The notes under the pieces were generated by a model. It worked only from the letters and a program-made list of their open reading frames with translations, was not told the DNA's origin and ran no database searches. The translations under genes were made by a program, and so were the position numbers. Shown here in pieces: positions 17,883 to 25,241 of a DNA stretch of 50,279 bases (the first letter of the stretch is position 1; every line of letters starts with the position of its first letter). Source of the DNA: JBQCDV01 sp051960855 (GTDB lineage: Bacteria; Actinomycetota; Actinomycetes; JAJZTN01); the NCBI GenBank assembly GCA_051960855.1, contig JBQCDV010000146.1:1-50279 (forward strand). The letters run 5' to 3'.

Positions 17883-17904
17883 CCCGACGGCGAATGCCGT
17901 CGGG
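17883..17904 (-). terminator. Intercistronic hairpin between infC and rpmI
   Basis: Perfect 9-bp stem CCCGACGGC / GCCGTCGGG with a 4-nt loop, 34 nt past the infC stop. No U run follows, so it is more likely an mRNA-stability or regulatory hairpin than a full terminator. Confidence 0.55.
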
Positions 17905-17938
17905 CGCAAACTCGGGCTCGGGCTCGGCTCGGGCCGGC

Positions 17939-18571
17939 CTAGGCCGGGGCGATCTCCTGGTGCGCAACGCCAGACGAGTCGGACTGGTCTGACTGCTCGG
18001 GCTGCTCGCCCTGGTGGCCGGCGGACTGGCGAGCGCGCTGCTCGGCCTTGGCGTCGGCCTTCTTCTTGTGCGGTCCCAGCACCATGATCATGTTGCGGCC
18101 ATCCTGCTTGGGCGCCGACTCGACGTAGCCCAGCTCCGAGACGTCCTCGGCGAGCCGCTGGAGCAGCCGGAAGCCGAGTTCCGGCCGGGACTGCTCGCGA
18201 CCGCGGAACATGATGGTGATCTTGACCTTGTCGCCCGCGCCGAGGAAGCGCACGACGTGACCCTTCTTGGTCTCGTAGTCGTGCGGGTCAATCTTCGGTC
18301 GGAGCTTCATCTCCTTGATGACCGTGTTGACCTGGTTCTTGCGGGACTCGCGGGCCTTCATGGCCGACTCGTACTTGAACTTCCCGTAGTCCATGAGCTT
18401 GGCCACGGGTGGACGAGCGTTCGGCGCCACCTCGACGAGGTCGAGGTCGGCCTCCTGAGCCAGGCGCAGCGCGTCGCCGATGGCGACGATGCCGACCTGC
18501 TCGCCGTTAGGACCGACGAGCCGGACCTCCGAGACGCGGATCCGGTCGTTGATGCGGGGTTCGGCGCTGAT
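17939..18571 (-). CDS. infC: Translation initiation factor IF-3 (AUC start)
   Basis: Keeps 30S subunits free and checks start-codon/initiator-tRNA pairing. The only ATG in frame (18430) would remove the conserved N domain. Reading upstream gives ISAEPRINDRIRVSEVRL and so on, the normal IF-3 N terminus, starting at ATC 18571 with AGGAGG 4 nt before it and no ATG, GTG or TTG in between. This gives 210 aa: N domain, KLMDYGKFKYE linker, C domain (KEMKLRPKIDPHDYETK), plus a Gln/Ser/Asp-rich tail. Non-AUG starts on infC are known (AUU in E. coli) and allow IF-3 to repress its own mRNA. Confidence 0.93.
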   Translation of the reverse strand: MSAEPRINDRIRVSEVRLVGPNGEQVGIVAIGDALRLAQEADLDLVEVAPNARPPVAKLMDYGKFKYESAMKARESRKNQVNTVIKEMKLRPKIDPHDYETKKGHVVRFLGAGDKVKITIMFRGREQSRPELGFRLLQRLAEDVSELGYVESAPKQDGRNMIMVLGPHKKKADAKAEQRARQSAGHQGEQPEQSDQSDSSGVAHQEIAPA

Positions 18572-18581
18572 GGGGCCTCCT
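18565..18581 (-). promoter_or_regulatory. Ribosome binding site deciding the infC AUC start
   Basis: Minus-strand CTAGGAGGCCCCATC: AGGAGG, 4-nt spacer, ATC. It is the only strong Shine-Dalgarno in the leader and sets the start of IF-3. Confidence 0.75.
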
Positions 18582-19007
18582 AGGTTGAACGAGCGTGCGA
18601 CGGGCCGGGCCGGAGACTTGCCGCAGAGACGACAAAGGCTCCCGACCCGCCGGAGGCAGGGGGAGCCAGCAGACCCGAGGTCATGGGAGATCCGCGAACG
18701 ACGTCCGCCGTGGCGGGCCTCGCGGAGTAGCGCCGCGACGCGACGGAGACGACCACGGGTGCACCGTGGACGCCCGAAACTGCGGGCTCTCCCAGACCGG
18801 ACCCGACGACCTGGACTATCCGGACCATCTGGATCACCATCTGGATCACCATGTGGTCACTGCCGGTCGATGCGGGTGGGAGCTGGCGGCTCCACTTGCG
18901 TCCGGCGCTGCTGCCTGGCTCTGAACGGCGGCGCGATGAGCGACATCACGTCGGGACGCTGCAGACCCGGGAGCAGACCGGTCGGTCGATCTGACACTGT
19001 AGCAGTT
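18572..19007. other. 436-bp non-coding region: infC leader and DUF1844 upstream region
   Basis: Between the divergent infC and DUF1844 genes. It holds the infC Shine-Dalgarno, a hairpin (18637-18667) and a 12-bp direct repeat CCATCTGGATCA at 18825-18848 with a diverged third copy to 18859. I find no convincing -35/-10 pair for either direction. Open frames here lack ribosome sites and family resemblance. Confidence 0.6.
18637..18667 (-). terminator. Leader hairpin (possible attenuator) upstream of infC
   Basis: Minus strand: GGCTCCC stem (7 bp) with a GC-rich loop that can pair further (CCTGCC/GGCGGG), closed by GGGAGCC and followed by TTT. It lies 65 nt before the AUC start. Confidence 0.5.
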
Positions 19008-19415
19008 GTGGACAACGGTGAGGACGCCCGCGACATTCCGCTCGGCTTCGGCGAGCCAGACGACGGGGCCAACGACCGGGCAGCCGGGGCGCTGCGCGAT
19101 CTGGCTGACGTTCCCGCGGTCGAGGTCGTCACGACGGTCGCGGTGCACCTGATGAGCGCAGCCGCCATCCGCTGTGGCCTGGCCGAGGAGGGCGAAGCCG
19201 CGGCGGACCTGGACGAGGCCCGCACCCTGATCAACGCCCTCGCCGCACTGGTGGTCGCCAGCGCACCAGATCTCGGCAGCACGCACGCCGCGCCCCTGCG
19301 CGACGGGCTGCGCTCGCTGCAGCTGGCGTTCCGCGAGGCGTCGCCGTTCCCGGATCCCGTCGGCAAGGGGCCGGGCGAGAAGTACACCGGCCCCGTGGTC
19401 CCGGCCGCCTCCTGA
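19008..19415 (+). CDS. DUF1844 domain protein
   Basis: 135-aa protein of unknown function. The core VPAVEVVTTVAVHLMSAAAIRCGLAEEG...LDEARTLINALAALV...HAAPLRDGLRSLQLAFREAS is the DUF1844 family, found next to infC in many actinomycetes. No signal peptide or membrane segment is evident. Start is uncertain: GTG 19008 gives the usual length and lacks a Shine-Dalgarno; ATG 18936 is an alternative. Confidence 0.85.
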   Translation: MDNGEDARDIPLGFGEPDDGANDRAAGALRDLADVPAVEVVTTVAVHLMSAAAIRCGLAEEGEAAADLDEARTLINALAALVVASAPDLGSTHAAPLRDGLRSLQLAFREASPFPDPVGKGPGEKYTGPVVPAAS

Positions 19416-19447
19416 CCCTCCCGCGACGGTCACCTACCGTTGGCTCA
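19412..19447 (+). promoter_or_regulatory. Possible leaderless promoter of the SURF1-like gene
   Basis: -35 CTGACC (19412-19417), 17-bp spacer, -10 TACCGT (19435-19440), with +1 expected at the ATG (19447). No Shine-Dalgarno is present before this ATG. Confidence 0.4.
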
Positions 19448-20397
19448 TGGGATCGGGCGCAGGACCGGGCGCAGGACCGGGCGCAGGATCGGGAGCGAGG
19501 TGGTGGCTGCAGCCGACGTGGCTGGCACGACACGCCGCCATCCTGGTGCTGTTCGCCGCGACGGTGGCGCTCGGGCTCTGGCAGCTCGACCGCACTCTCG
19601 ATGTGCATCGGGCCAGCGTGCGGAAGCTGCCGTCGCCGGCTCCCGTCTCGCTCGAGCAGGCCGTGAAGCCCTCGCCCTCGGGCGGGGTGGTGACCGAGGA
19701 CCGCTTCGGCGCCGTCGTTGAGTTCGTGGGCCGCCTGGACCTCGACCACCTGCTGTGGCTGCCCACCTCGGACGTCACCGCCGACGCGGCCACGTCCTGG
19801 TCCCTGGCCGCACCGGTCCGCGTCTCCCAGGGACCCCTCGCCGGCCGCCATCTCGTCGCCGAGCTCGGCTCGGTGCGTCAGCCCGCACAGGGGTCAGCCA
19901 TCGCGGCGCGACTACCCGAGGGAGACGTGCCGCTGCGCGGCTGGCTGAGCGTCGCCGACTCGACCTCGGGCGGCGCTGCGAGCGTCACCCCACCCGGCCC
20001 CGGCAGCGTCGTGCCCGACCTCGACCCGGCCGTCCTCGTCAACGTCCTCCCCTATCCCGTCGTGGACGGGGTGCTGCACCTCGGCGCGCCGGAGATCGGC
20101 GGAGTCACGGCCGACCCGCGGCCGACTCAGCGCACGTCGGGGCGCTGGCCGTTGCAGAACGCGGCCTACGCCGTCCAGTGGTGGCTGTTCGGAGTCGCCG
20201 GGCTGTGGTGGTGGAGCCGGGTGCTGCGCGACGAGGGAGCGCTACGTCGCCGCCGCGCCATCGAGGGCGGCCAGCTCGCGCTCGCGGACCAGCGCGTCCG
20301 CGACGACGCGGCGCTCGGCGAAGAAGGCGGCCAGGGGGACCGTCCCGGCGAGCGCCACGAGGATGGTCTTGCCGATCGGCCACCGCTGCTTCAGTGA
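19447..20397 (+). CDS. SURF1-family protein (cytochrome oxidase assembly factor-like)
   Basis: SURF1 proteins help insert heme into cytochrome c oxidase at the membrane. The 316-aa product has the expected two-helix layout: TM1 at about residues 29-47 (HAAILVLFAATVALGLWQLDR), a soluble middle part, and TM2 at about 240-260 within the family-typical QNAAYAVQWWLFGVAGLWWW. Residues 2-17 are a Gly/Pro/Ala repeat from a 12-bp DNA repeat. After residue 265 the frame runs on about 50 residues without SURF1 character and overlaps the convergent DUF3817 gene by 156 bp. Confidence 0.85.
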   Translation: MGSGAGPGAGPGAGSGARWWLQPTWLARHAAILVLFAATVALGLWQLDRTLDVHRASVRKLPSPAPVSLEQAVKPSPSGGVVTEDRFGAVVEFVGRLDLDHLLWLPTSDVTADAATSWSLAAPVRVSQGPLAGRHLVAELGSVRQPAQGSAIAARLPEGDVPLRGWLSVADSTSGGAASVTPPGPGSVVPDLDPAVLVNVLPYPVVDGVLHLGAPEIGGVTADPRPTQRTSGRWPLQNAAYAVQWWLFGVAGLWWWSRVLRDEGALRRRRAIEGGQLALADQRVRDDAALGEEGGQGDRPGERHEDGLADRPPLLQ

Positions 20398-20577
20398 CAG
20401 CCACAGCGTCGTGACGACGTATGCCATGTACAGGTAGCCGTGCGCGATGCCGATGACCGTGGCCAGCAGCGGCTGATGGGCGAAGTGGTTGAGCGGGACC
20501 GCGACGAAGACCAGGACGATCAGCAGGACACCGGTCGTGAAGGCGAGGACGCGGTAGGTCTTGAGGGCACGGCTCAC
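20242..20577 (-). CDS. DUF3817 small integral membrane protein
   Basis: 111-aa membrane protein of unknown function. Three hydrophobic segments are visible (about 9-28, 37-58 and 69-88), with the DUF3817 features FAHQPLLATVIGIAHGYLYMAYVV and KQRWPIGKT. GTG start at 20577 with GGAGG very close upstream. Its 3' end overlaps the tail of the convergent SURF1-like gene. Role unknown. Confidence 0.85.
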   Translation of the reverse strand: MSRALKTYRVLAFTTGVLLIVLVFVAVPLNHFAHQPLLATVIGIAHGYLYMAYVVTTLWLSLKQRWPIGKTILVALAGTVPLAAFFAERRVVADALVRERELAALDGAAAT

Positions 20578-20609
20578 GCCCTCCAGGGTAGGTCCCCGCT
20601 GCTTGACCC

Positions 20610-21419
20610 TCAGGCGGGCACGAAGCGCAGCGCCACCCCGTCCACCCGCTCCCGGACCACGTCGAGTCGGCCGAGACGGGCGCCGAGGTCCTGGGCAACA
20701 GAGGAGACGGCGGCCTCATCCAGCCCCGGAGGCAGCGCGACGGACACGACGAGCTGGGCCGCGCCGCGGGTATCCAGGTGGCGTCCGAGGACGTGCGGCG
20801 CTCCGTCGAGGGCGTCGCTGACGGCAGTGACCACGGTGTCGTCGCGGTGGGGTTGGCGCCAGGGGCGCCCCTGGGCGAGGGCCCAGAGCGGCGCACGCGC
20901 CACGGCGAAGGTCACCGGACCGCCAGGGTCGACGACGAGCCAGGCCGCTCCGTCGGACACGGCCGACAGCGCCACCCGTTGAGCCTCCGCGGGGACGGGT
21001 CGCGCGTCGGGACGCCACTCCGTCAGCCGTGCGAGAGAGGTGAAGACGGGGACGGCGGTGCCTCCGTCGGGGGCAGCGAGGGTCACCAGGGCCATGTCGG
21101 CGCTCTTGTCGCCAACCTGCGCGACGGGTTCCTCGGCTTCGCCCAGGACGGCGAGGATCGGCACGAGGACTCTGGCGGCGGCCAGCGCAGCGACGACCTC
21201 CTCCTGCCGGAGCCCGTCCCCCTCGGCGTCGGCGTCCCGCCCGGCTGCCCAGGCGGCCAGCGCCGCCTCGAGCCGGGGGTCTGTCGAGCCGTCGTCGTCG
21301 GCAAAGCCGGGGTTGGGGACCGCACGCCCCTCCCAGGGAACGCCGGCGCTGTCGGTGCGGGAGGAAGCAGCGGCGTTCGGGCTGGAGTGGGGGTGGCCGG
21401 TGGGGTCGGAGGCGCTCAA
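20610..21419 (-). CDS. SseB-like protein
   Basis: Contains an SseB N-terminal-type domain (VLVPILAVLGEA...DKSADMALVTLAAPDGGTAVPVFTSLARLTEWRPDARPVP) and the actinobacterial PNPGFADDDGSTDP lead-in; function unknown. Start is uncertain: no ATG or GTG lies in frame between the lead-in and the upstream gene. TTG 21419, with GGAG close upstream, gives 269 aa and places the start 46 bp after the amidohydrolase stop. Confidence 0.75.
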   Translation of the reverse strand: MSASDPTGHPHSSPNAAASSRTDSAGVPWEGRAVPNPGFADDDGSTDPRLEAALAAWAAGRDADAEGDGLRQEEVVAALAAARVLVPILAVLGEAEEPVAQVGDKSADMALVTLAAPDGGTAVPVFTSLARLTEWRPDARPVPAEAQRVALSAVSDGAAWLVVDPGGPVTFAVARAPLWALAQGRPWRQPHRDDTVVTAVSDALDGAPHVLGRHLDTRGAAQLVVSVALPPGLDEAAVSSVAQDLGARLGRLDVVRERVDGVALRFVPA

Positions 21420-21465
21420 CGCCTCCGCCCCGACGACGCCGGGGAGCGCCGCGCAGTCGGCTGGA

Positions 21466-22611
21466 TCAGCCCTGCGGCGGGCTGGAGCGGTAGCCCGTCG
21501 GGTTGTCCCCGAGGTCGACAATCGCGGCGACCGGGCCGCCGCCGTCGGGGCCCTGGTGGGCAGCCGAGACCGAGACGAAGACAGCAGGGTCACCGGTGAC
21601 AGCGGCGGTGACGCCGCCGACCGCCGCCTTGATCTGACGGTGCCAGTGGACGTCGGAGTCGTCGAGCATGGCGTTGCGCCGGCCCCGGACCATGCCGTCC
21701 TGGCTCGCCTCGCACTTGAGGAAGACGTTGACGAGGCGCCCGTCGAGGTCGCTCGGCCGGGGGCGCTCCGGCAGGTCGAGACCGGCGTCGCGGATCGCGG
21801 CCCAGATGCCGTCCTGGTCCAGTGCATCGCGCATCACCGAGTGGCCGATGCGGTAGCGGCCGCCGACGCCGCGGGCGTTGCCCACCACAACCACCTGCGC
21901 CTGGTCAAGCTCCACCCCGGACGAGCAGGAGGCGACCGAGCTGAAGAGGTCGCGGTTGTGCATCACGTCCTCGTCGCTCGGCATCTCGATCTCGCCGAGC
22001 GCCACCGCGATCCCCAGCGCGGTCGTGCCGTTGGACAGGTCCATCGACTCGTGGGTGTGCTCGGTCCACACCGTCTTGCCGCGGCTCTTGGCGTCGCGGA
22101 TGGTGTTGATCGTCAGCAGAGGCGTCTTGGTCTGCACGTAGTGCACGTCGGCGGGGTCGGTGATGCCGGCGCGATCCATCGCGACCTTCACCGCGGCCGC
22201 GACCTTCTCGACCATCGCCGTCCGGCCGATGTCCTCAGGCAGCAGGCGCTCGCTCATTGCGAACCCCACAGTCAGCCGGGGCTCGTCCGTCGCCACCGCC
22301 TTGTCGGCAGGAACGGTGGCGAAGATGGTGGCGTGCGGGCTGATGACTCCGTCCGTCCCGCCCGACCACACGATGGGGACGCCGCGGACCTCGTCCATGG
22401 AGCGTGAGCCCTTGGCGACGAGCACCTCGCGGAACGCGCGGTCGGCGAGAATCCGCGTGTAGTCGTTCACCCCGCCGTTGCCCTCGGTCTTGCCGATGAT
22501 GGCGATGACGCGGTCGGCCTCCAGCTCGCCGGCGTCGATGAGCTTCTCGAGCTCACTGGCGTCCGACACGCTGTGGATGGGGACCTTGCGGACCTCGATG
22601 GCCTCTGGCAC
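21466..22611 (-). CDS. Ring-opening amidohydrolase (cyanuric acid hydrolase / barbiturase family)
   Basis: Hydrolyses a C-N bond in a ring such as cyanuric or barbituric acid. The 381-aa protein has the family's threefold repeat with all three Ser-Lys dyads: K41 (GKTEGNGG) with S83 (WSGGTDG); K162 (QTKTPLL) with S230/S231 (CSSGVE); K299 (FLKCEASQDG) with S349 (SVSAAHQG). Sequence alone does not tell cyanuric acid from barbiturate specificity. GTG start with GGAGA 5 nt upstream. It follows carbamate kinase across an 81-bp gap made largely of a 13-bp tandem repeat. No downstream urea, biuret or allophanate hydrolase is in the window. Confidence 0.93.
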   Translation of the reverse strand: MPEAIEVRKVPIHSVSDASELEKLIDAGELEADRVIAIIGKTEGNGGVNDYTRILADRAFREVLVAKGSRSMDEVRGVPIVWSGGTDGVISPHATIFATVPADKAVATDEPRLTVGFAMSERLLPEDIGRTAMVEKVAAAVKVAMDRAGITDPADVHYVQTKTPLLTINTIRDAKSRGKTVWTEHTHESMDLSNGTTALGIAVALGEIEMPSDEDVMHNRDLFSSVASCSSGVELDQAQVVVVGNARGVGGRYRIGHSVMRDALDQDGIWAAIRDAGLDLPERPRPSDLDGRLVNVFLKCEASQDGMVRGRRNAMLDDSDVHWHRQIKAAVGGVTAAVTGDPAVFVSVSAAHQGPDGGGPVAAIVDLGDNPTGYRSSPPQG

Positions 22612-22628
22612 TCGTGTCTCCTCGGGTC

Positions 22629-22680
22629 GCTGATGCGGTTGGCTGATGCGGTTGGCTGATGCGGTTCGCTGATGCGGTTG
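22629..22680. repeat. 13-bp tandem repeat, 4 copies
   Basis: Unit GCTGATGCGGTTG at 22629-22641, 22642-22654, 22655-22667 (last base C) and 22668-22680, with a degenerate fifth part after it. It lies between the carbamate kinase stop and the amidohydrolase start, on the leader of the latter. Confidence 0.92.
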
Positions 22681-22692
22681 CGTGATGCTGGC

Positions 22693-23658
22693 TCAGTCGC
22701 GGGAATTCTCGACGATCGTCGCCGACACGTCGTCGTCAGGCCCGGCGGTCACGGCACTGGTGATGCCGTCGAGGGAAGTGATGACTCCCCGGACGGGACG
22801 CTCCCCTGCGGCGGCGACGAAGCGGAGGATGGCGTCGACCTTCGGTCCCATCGAGCCGCTGCCGAAGTGCCCTGCGGCGGCCAGACCGCGCAGCTCGTGC
22901 GGGGTGACCCGGCCAAGGCTGCGCGCCTGCGGTGTGCCGTAGCCGATCATGGCGGCTGGGACGTCGGTGGCGATGACCAGCGCCTCGGCGCCGACGGCGC
23001 GGGCGAGCAGCGCCGCCCCGAGGTCCTTGTCCACGACCGCCTCCACGCCGCGCAGGCTGCCGTCGGGGTCGCGCACGACGGGGATCCCCCCGCCGCCGTT
23101 CGCGACGACGACAAAGCCGGCGGCGACGAGGGTCGCGATCGCGGCCGAGTCGAGGATCTCGAGCGGCTCCGGGCTCGCGACCACTCGGCGCCAACCGCGC
23201 TCACCGCGGTCTTCCCACACCTGGCCGTGGTCGATGAGGACCTGGGCCTCGTCTCCCCGCAGGTAGCGCCCGATCGGCTTGGTCGGCTTCTGGAAACCCG
23301 GGTCGTCGCCGTCCACGAGGGTCCGGGTGACCACGGCGGCGGTAGGCCGCGCCACGCCGCGCCGGGCGAGGGCGGCGTCCAAGGCGTCGAGGACGGTGAA
23401 ACCGATCGTTCCCTGCGTCTGGGCTCCGCACCAGTCCAGCGGCACGGGTGGGACCACGGTGGCCGCGAGCTCGTTCTTGACGAGGAGGTTGCCGACCTGG
23501 GGCCCGTTGCCGTGGGTGAGGACGACGTCGTTGCCGGCGGCGACGAGCTCGGCCACGTGCTCCATCGCCGCTGCGATCGCGGTCTGCTGGGCGTGCGGGG
23601 TGGCCGAGCCGTCGGGCCCGGTCATCGCGTTGCCCCCCAGGGCGATCAGCACTCGCAC
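22693..23658 (-). CDS. Carbamate kinase
   Basis: Interconverts carbamoyl phosphate + ADP and carbamate + ATP, usually as the ATP-yielding last step of a catabolic route. The 321-aa amino-acid-kinase-fold protein has ALGGNAM at the N terminus, HGNGPQVGNL (about 49-58), VVANGGGGIPVV (about 183-194), DKDLGAALLA and the FGSGSMGPKVDA block of carbamate kinases. No arginine deiminase or catabolic carbamoyltransferase is nearby, so arginine-deiminase function is unlikely here; the neighbouring amidohydrolase suggests a cyclic ureide substrate chain. Confidence 0.93.
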   Translation of the reverse strand: MRVLIALGGNAMTGPDGSATPHAQQTAIAAAMEHVAELVAAGNDVVLTHGNGPQVGNLLVKNELAATVVPPVPLDWCGAQTQGTIGFTVLDALDAALARRGVARPTAAVVTRTLVDGDDPGFQKPTKPIGRYLRGDEAQVLIDHGQVWEDRGERGWRRVVASPEPLEILDSAAIATLVAAGFVVVANGGGGIPVVRDPDGSLRGVEAVVDKDLGAALLARAVGAEALVIATDVPAAMIGYGTPQARSLGRVTPHELRGLAAAGHFGSGSMGPKVDAILRFVAAAGERPVRGVITSLDGITSAVTAGPDDDVSATIVENSRD

Positions 23659-23704
23659 GCGGCGCAGCCTAGGGACGCCTGCTGGGCGTGCTCGTCGGCA
23701 GCAT

Positions 23705-23722
23705 CCGCCGAAGGACCGGCGG
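23705..23722 (-). terminator. Small hairpin between carboxyltransferase and carbamate kinase genes
   Basis: CCGCCG / CGGCGG 6-bp stem with 6-nt loop in the 71-bp gap. No U run; a partial intercistronic barrier at most. Confidence 0.35.
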
Positions 23723-23729
23723 CTTCCTG

Positions 23730-25241
23730 TCAGGACGAGACGAGCGGTGCCGGCAGGCCCAGACCGCGGTACCGGGCGTGCCGGGCCGCGACGCGCAGGT
23801 CCTCGGGTCGGCGCAGCAGCAGCGTGAGCTCGTGCTCGAGGACCTGTCCGAGCCGACGGCAGAAGTCATCGGGCTCGTCGGCGGCATCCGGGTGCTCGGC
23901 CACGATCCGGTCGACGATGCCGTGCGCGAGCAGGTCGAGTGAGCGGACGCCCTGCTCGCTGGCCATGTCGGGGGCGCGGTCGACCGTGCGGTGCAGGATC
24001 GCCGAGGCCCCTTCGGGGGGCAGCGGGGACAGCCAGGCGTGCTGGGCGGCGATGACGCGGTCAGCCGGCAGGAGGGCGAGGGCTCCCCCGCCGGTCCCCT
24101 GACCCAGCAGGACGCACACCGTCGGCGCCCGCAGCACGGTCAGGTCGGCCAGACACCGGGCGATCTCCCCGGCCAGCCCGCCCTCCTCCGCCGCCTGCGA
24201 CAGCGCGGCGCCCGGGGTGTCGATGACGGTGACCAGCGGCAGCCGCAGCTCGTGAGCGAGGCGGACACCTCGCCGGGCTTCCCGCAGGCCGGCGGGTCCG
24301 AGCGGCGAGGTGGGCGTCTGACGGCGGCGGTCCTGACCCAGCACGACCGCGGGCGCACCGCCGAAGCGGGCCAGTGCGAGCAGCAGCCCGGGGTCGGCCT
24401 CACCCTCGCCGGTGCCGTTCAACGGCACGACGTCCTGGGCGGCGACCCGCAGCAGCCGGCGGACCCCGGGGCGGTCCGGACGGCGAGAGCGCGTGATCGA
24501 CTCCCACGCCGGGACGTCGTCGAGCGGCTCCTTCGGCACCGGTGGCACGTCGGGGAGGCCTTCCCGCGGAGCGCACAGGACGTTGAGGGCGCGGTGGGCG
24601 ATGTCGGCCACCTGTTCCGGGGGCAGCACCGCGTCGAGCAGGCCGTGCTCGAAGAGGTTCTCCGCCACCTGCACCCCAGGTGGGAAGGGCTCCCCGTAGA
24701 GCGCCTCGTAGACCCTGGGGCCGAGAAAGCCGACCATCGCCCCTGGCTCGGCGACCGTCACGTGACCGAGCGAGCCCCACGACGCCAGCACACCGCCCGT
24801 CGTGGGGTGCCGGAGGTACACGAGATAGGGCAGGCCGGCGGCCCGGTGCCGGGCGAGGGCACCGGAGATCTTGACCATGCCGACGAAGGCGACTGTCCCC
24901 TCCTGCATCCGCGTGCCGCCCGATGTCGGTGCCGCGAGCAGCGGCAGGCCCTCGGCTGTCGCCCGCTCGACGGCAAGCACGAGGCGCTCGGCGGCGGCCA
25001 CGCCGATGCTGCCAGCGAGGAACCGGAACTCACAGGCGACGACTGCCACTCGGCGCCCGCGGATGCATCCCTCGCCCGTGATGAGTGACTCGTCGAGACC
25101 GGTGGCCGCGCGTGCCTGCTCCAGCTCCCGGGCGTAGTCGCTGCCGGGTGCGGCGACCGAGACGGGCGGGGTATCCCATGACACGAAGGAGCCGTCGTCG
25201 AGCGCCAGCTCGAGCAGCTCGCGAGCGCCCATCCGGGTCAT
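23730..25241 (-). CDS. Fused acyl-CoA carboxylase carboxyltransferase (beta+alpha)
   Basis: 503-aa protein joining an AccD-like half (TSGGTRMQEGTVAFVGMVKISG at about 107-128) to an AccA-like half (LVTVIDTPGAALSQAAEEGGLAGEIARCLADL and VLLGQGTGGGALALLPADRV). It would move a carboxyl group between biotin and an acyl-CoA. The N-terminal zinc-finger Cys pairs of classical AccD are absent, and no biotin carboxylase or biotin carrier gene is in the window, so the partner and substrate are unknown. ATG 25241 overlaps the CoA-transferase stop (ATGA), with GGAGG 8 nt upstream, so the two are coupled. Confidence 0.88.
   Translation of the reverse strand: MTRMGARELLELALDDGSFVSWDTPPVSVAAPGSDYARELEQARAATGLDESLITGEGCIRGRRVAVVACEFRFLAGSIGVAAAERLVLAVERATAEGLPLLAAPTSGGTRMQEGTVAFVGMVKISGALARHRAAGLPYLVYLRHPTTGGVLASWGSLGHVTVAEPGAMVGFLGPRVYEALYGEPFPPGVQVAENLFEHGLLDAVLPPEQVADIAHRALNVLCAPREGLPDVPPVPKEPLDDVPAWESITRSRRPDRPGVRRLLRVAAQDVVPLNGTGEGEADPGLLLALARFGGAPAVVLGQDRRRQTPTSPLGPAGLREARRGVRLAHELRLPLVTVIDTPGAALSQAAEEGGLAGEIARCLADLTVLRAPTVCVLLGQGTGGGALALLPADRVIAAQHAWLSPLPPEGASAILHRTVDRAPDMASEQGVRSLDLLAHGIVDRIVAEHPDAADEPDDFCRRLGQVLEHELTLLLRRPEDLRVAARHARYRGLGLPAPLVSS

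Noticed and set aside
17939..18430. N-terminally truncated or frameshifted infC
   Set aside because: The upstream sequence continues the IF-3 N domain in frame to an ATC with a strong Shine-Dalgarno, so the gene is intact.
22629..22680. Possible CRISPR array
   Set aside because: The 13-bp units are contiguous with no unique spacers and no cas genes are present.
22693..23658. Arginine deiminase pathway member
   Set aside because: No arginine deiminase or catabolic ornithine carbamoyltransferase is near; argF belongs to the biosynthetic operon.
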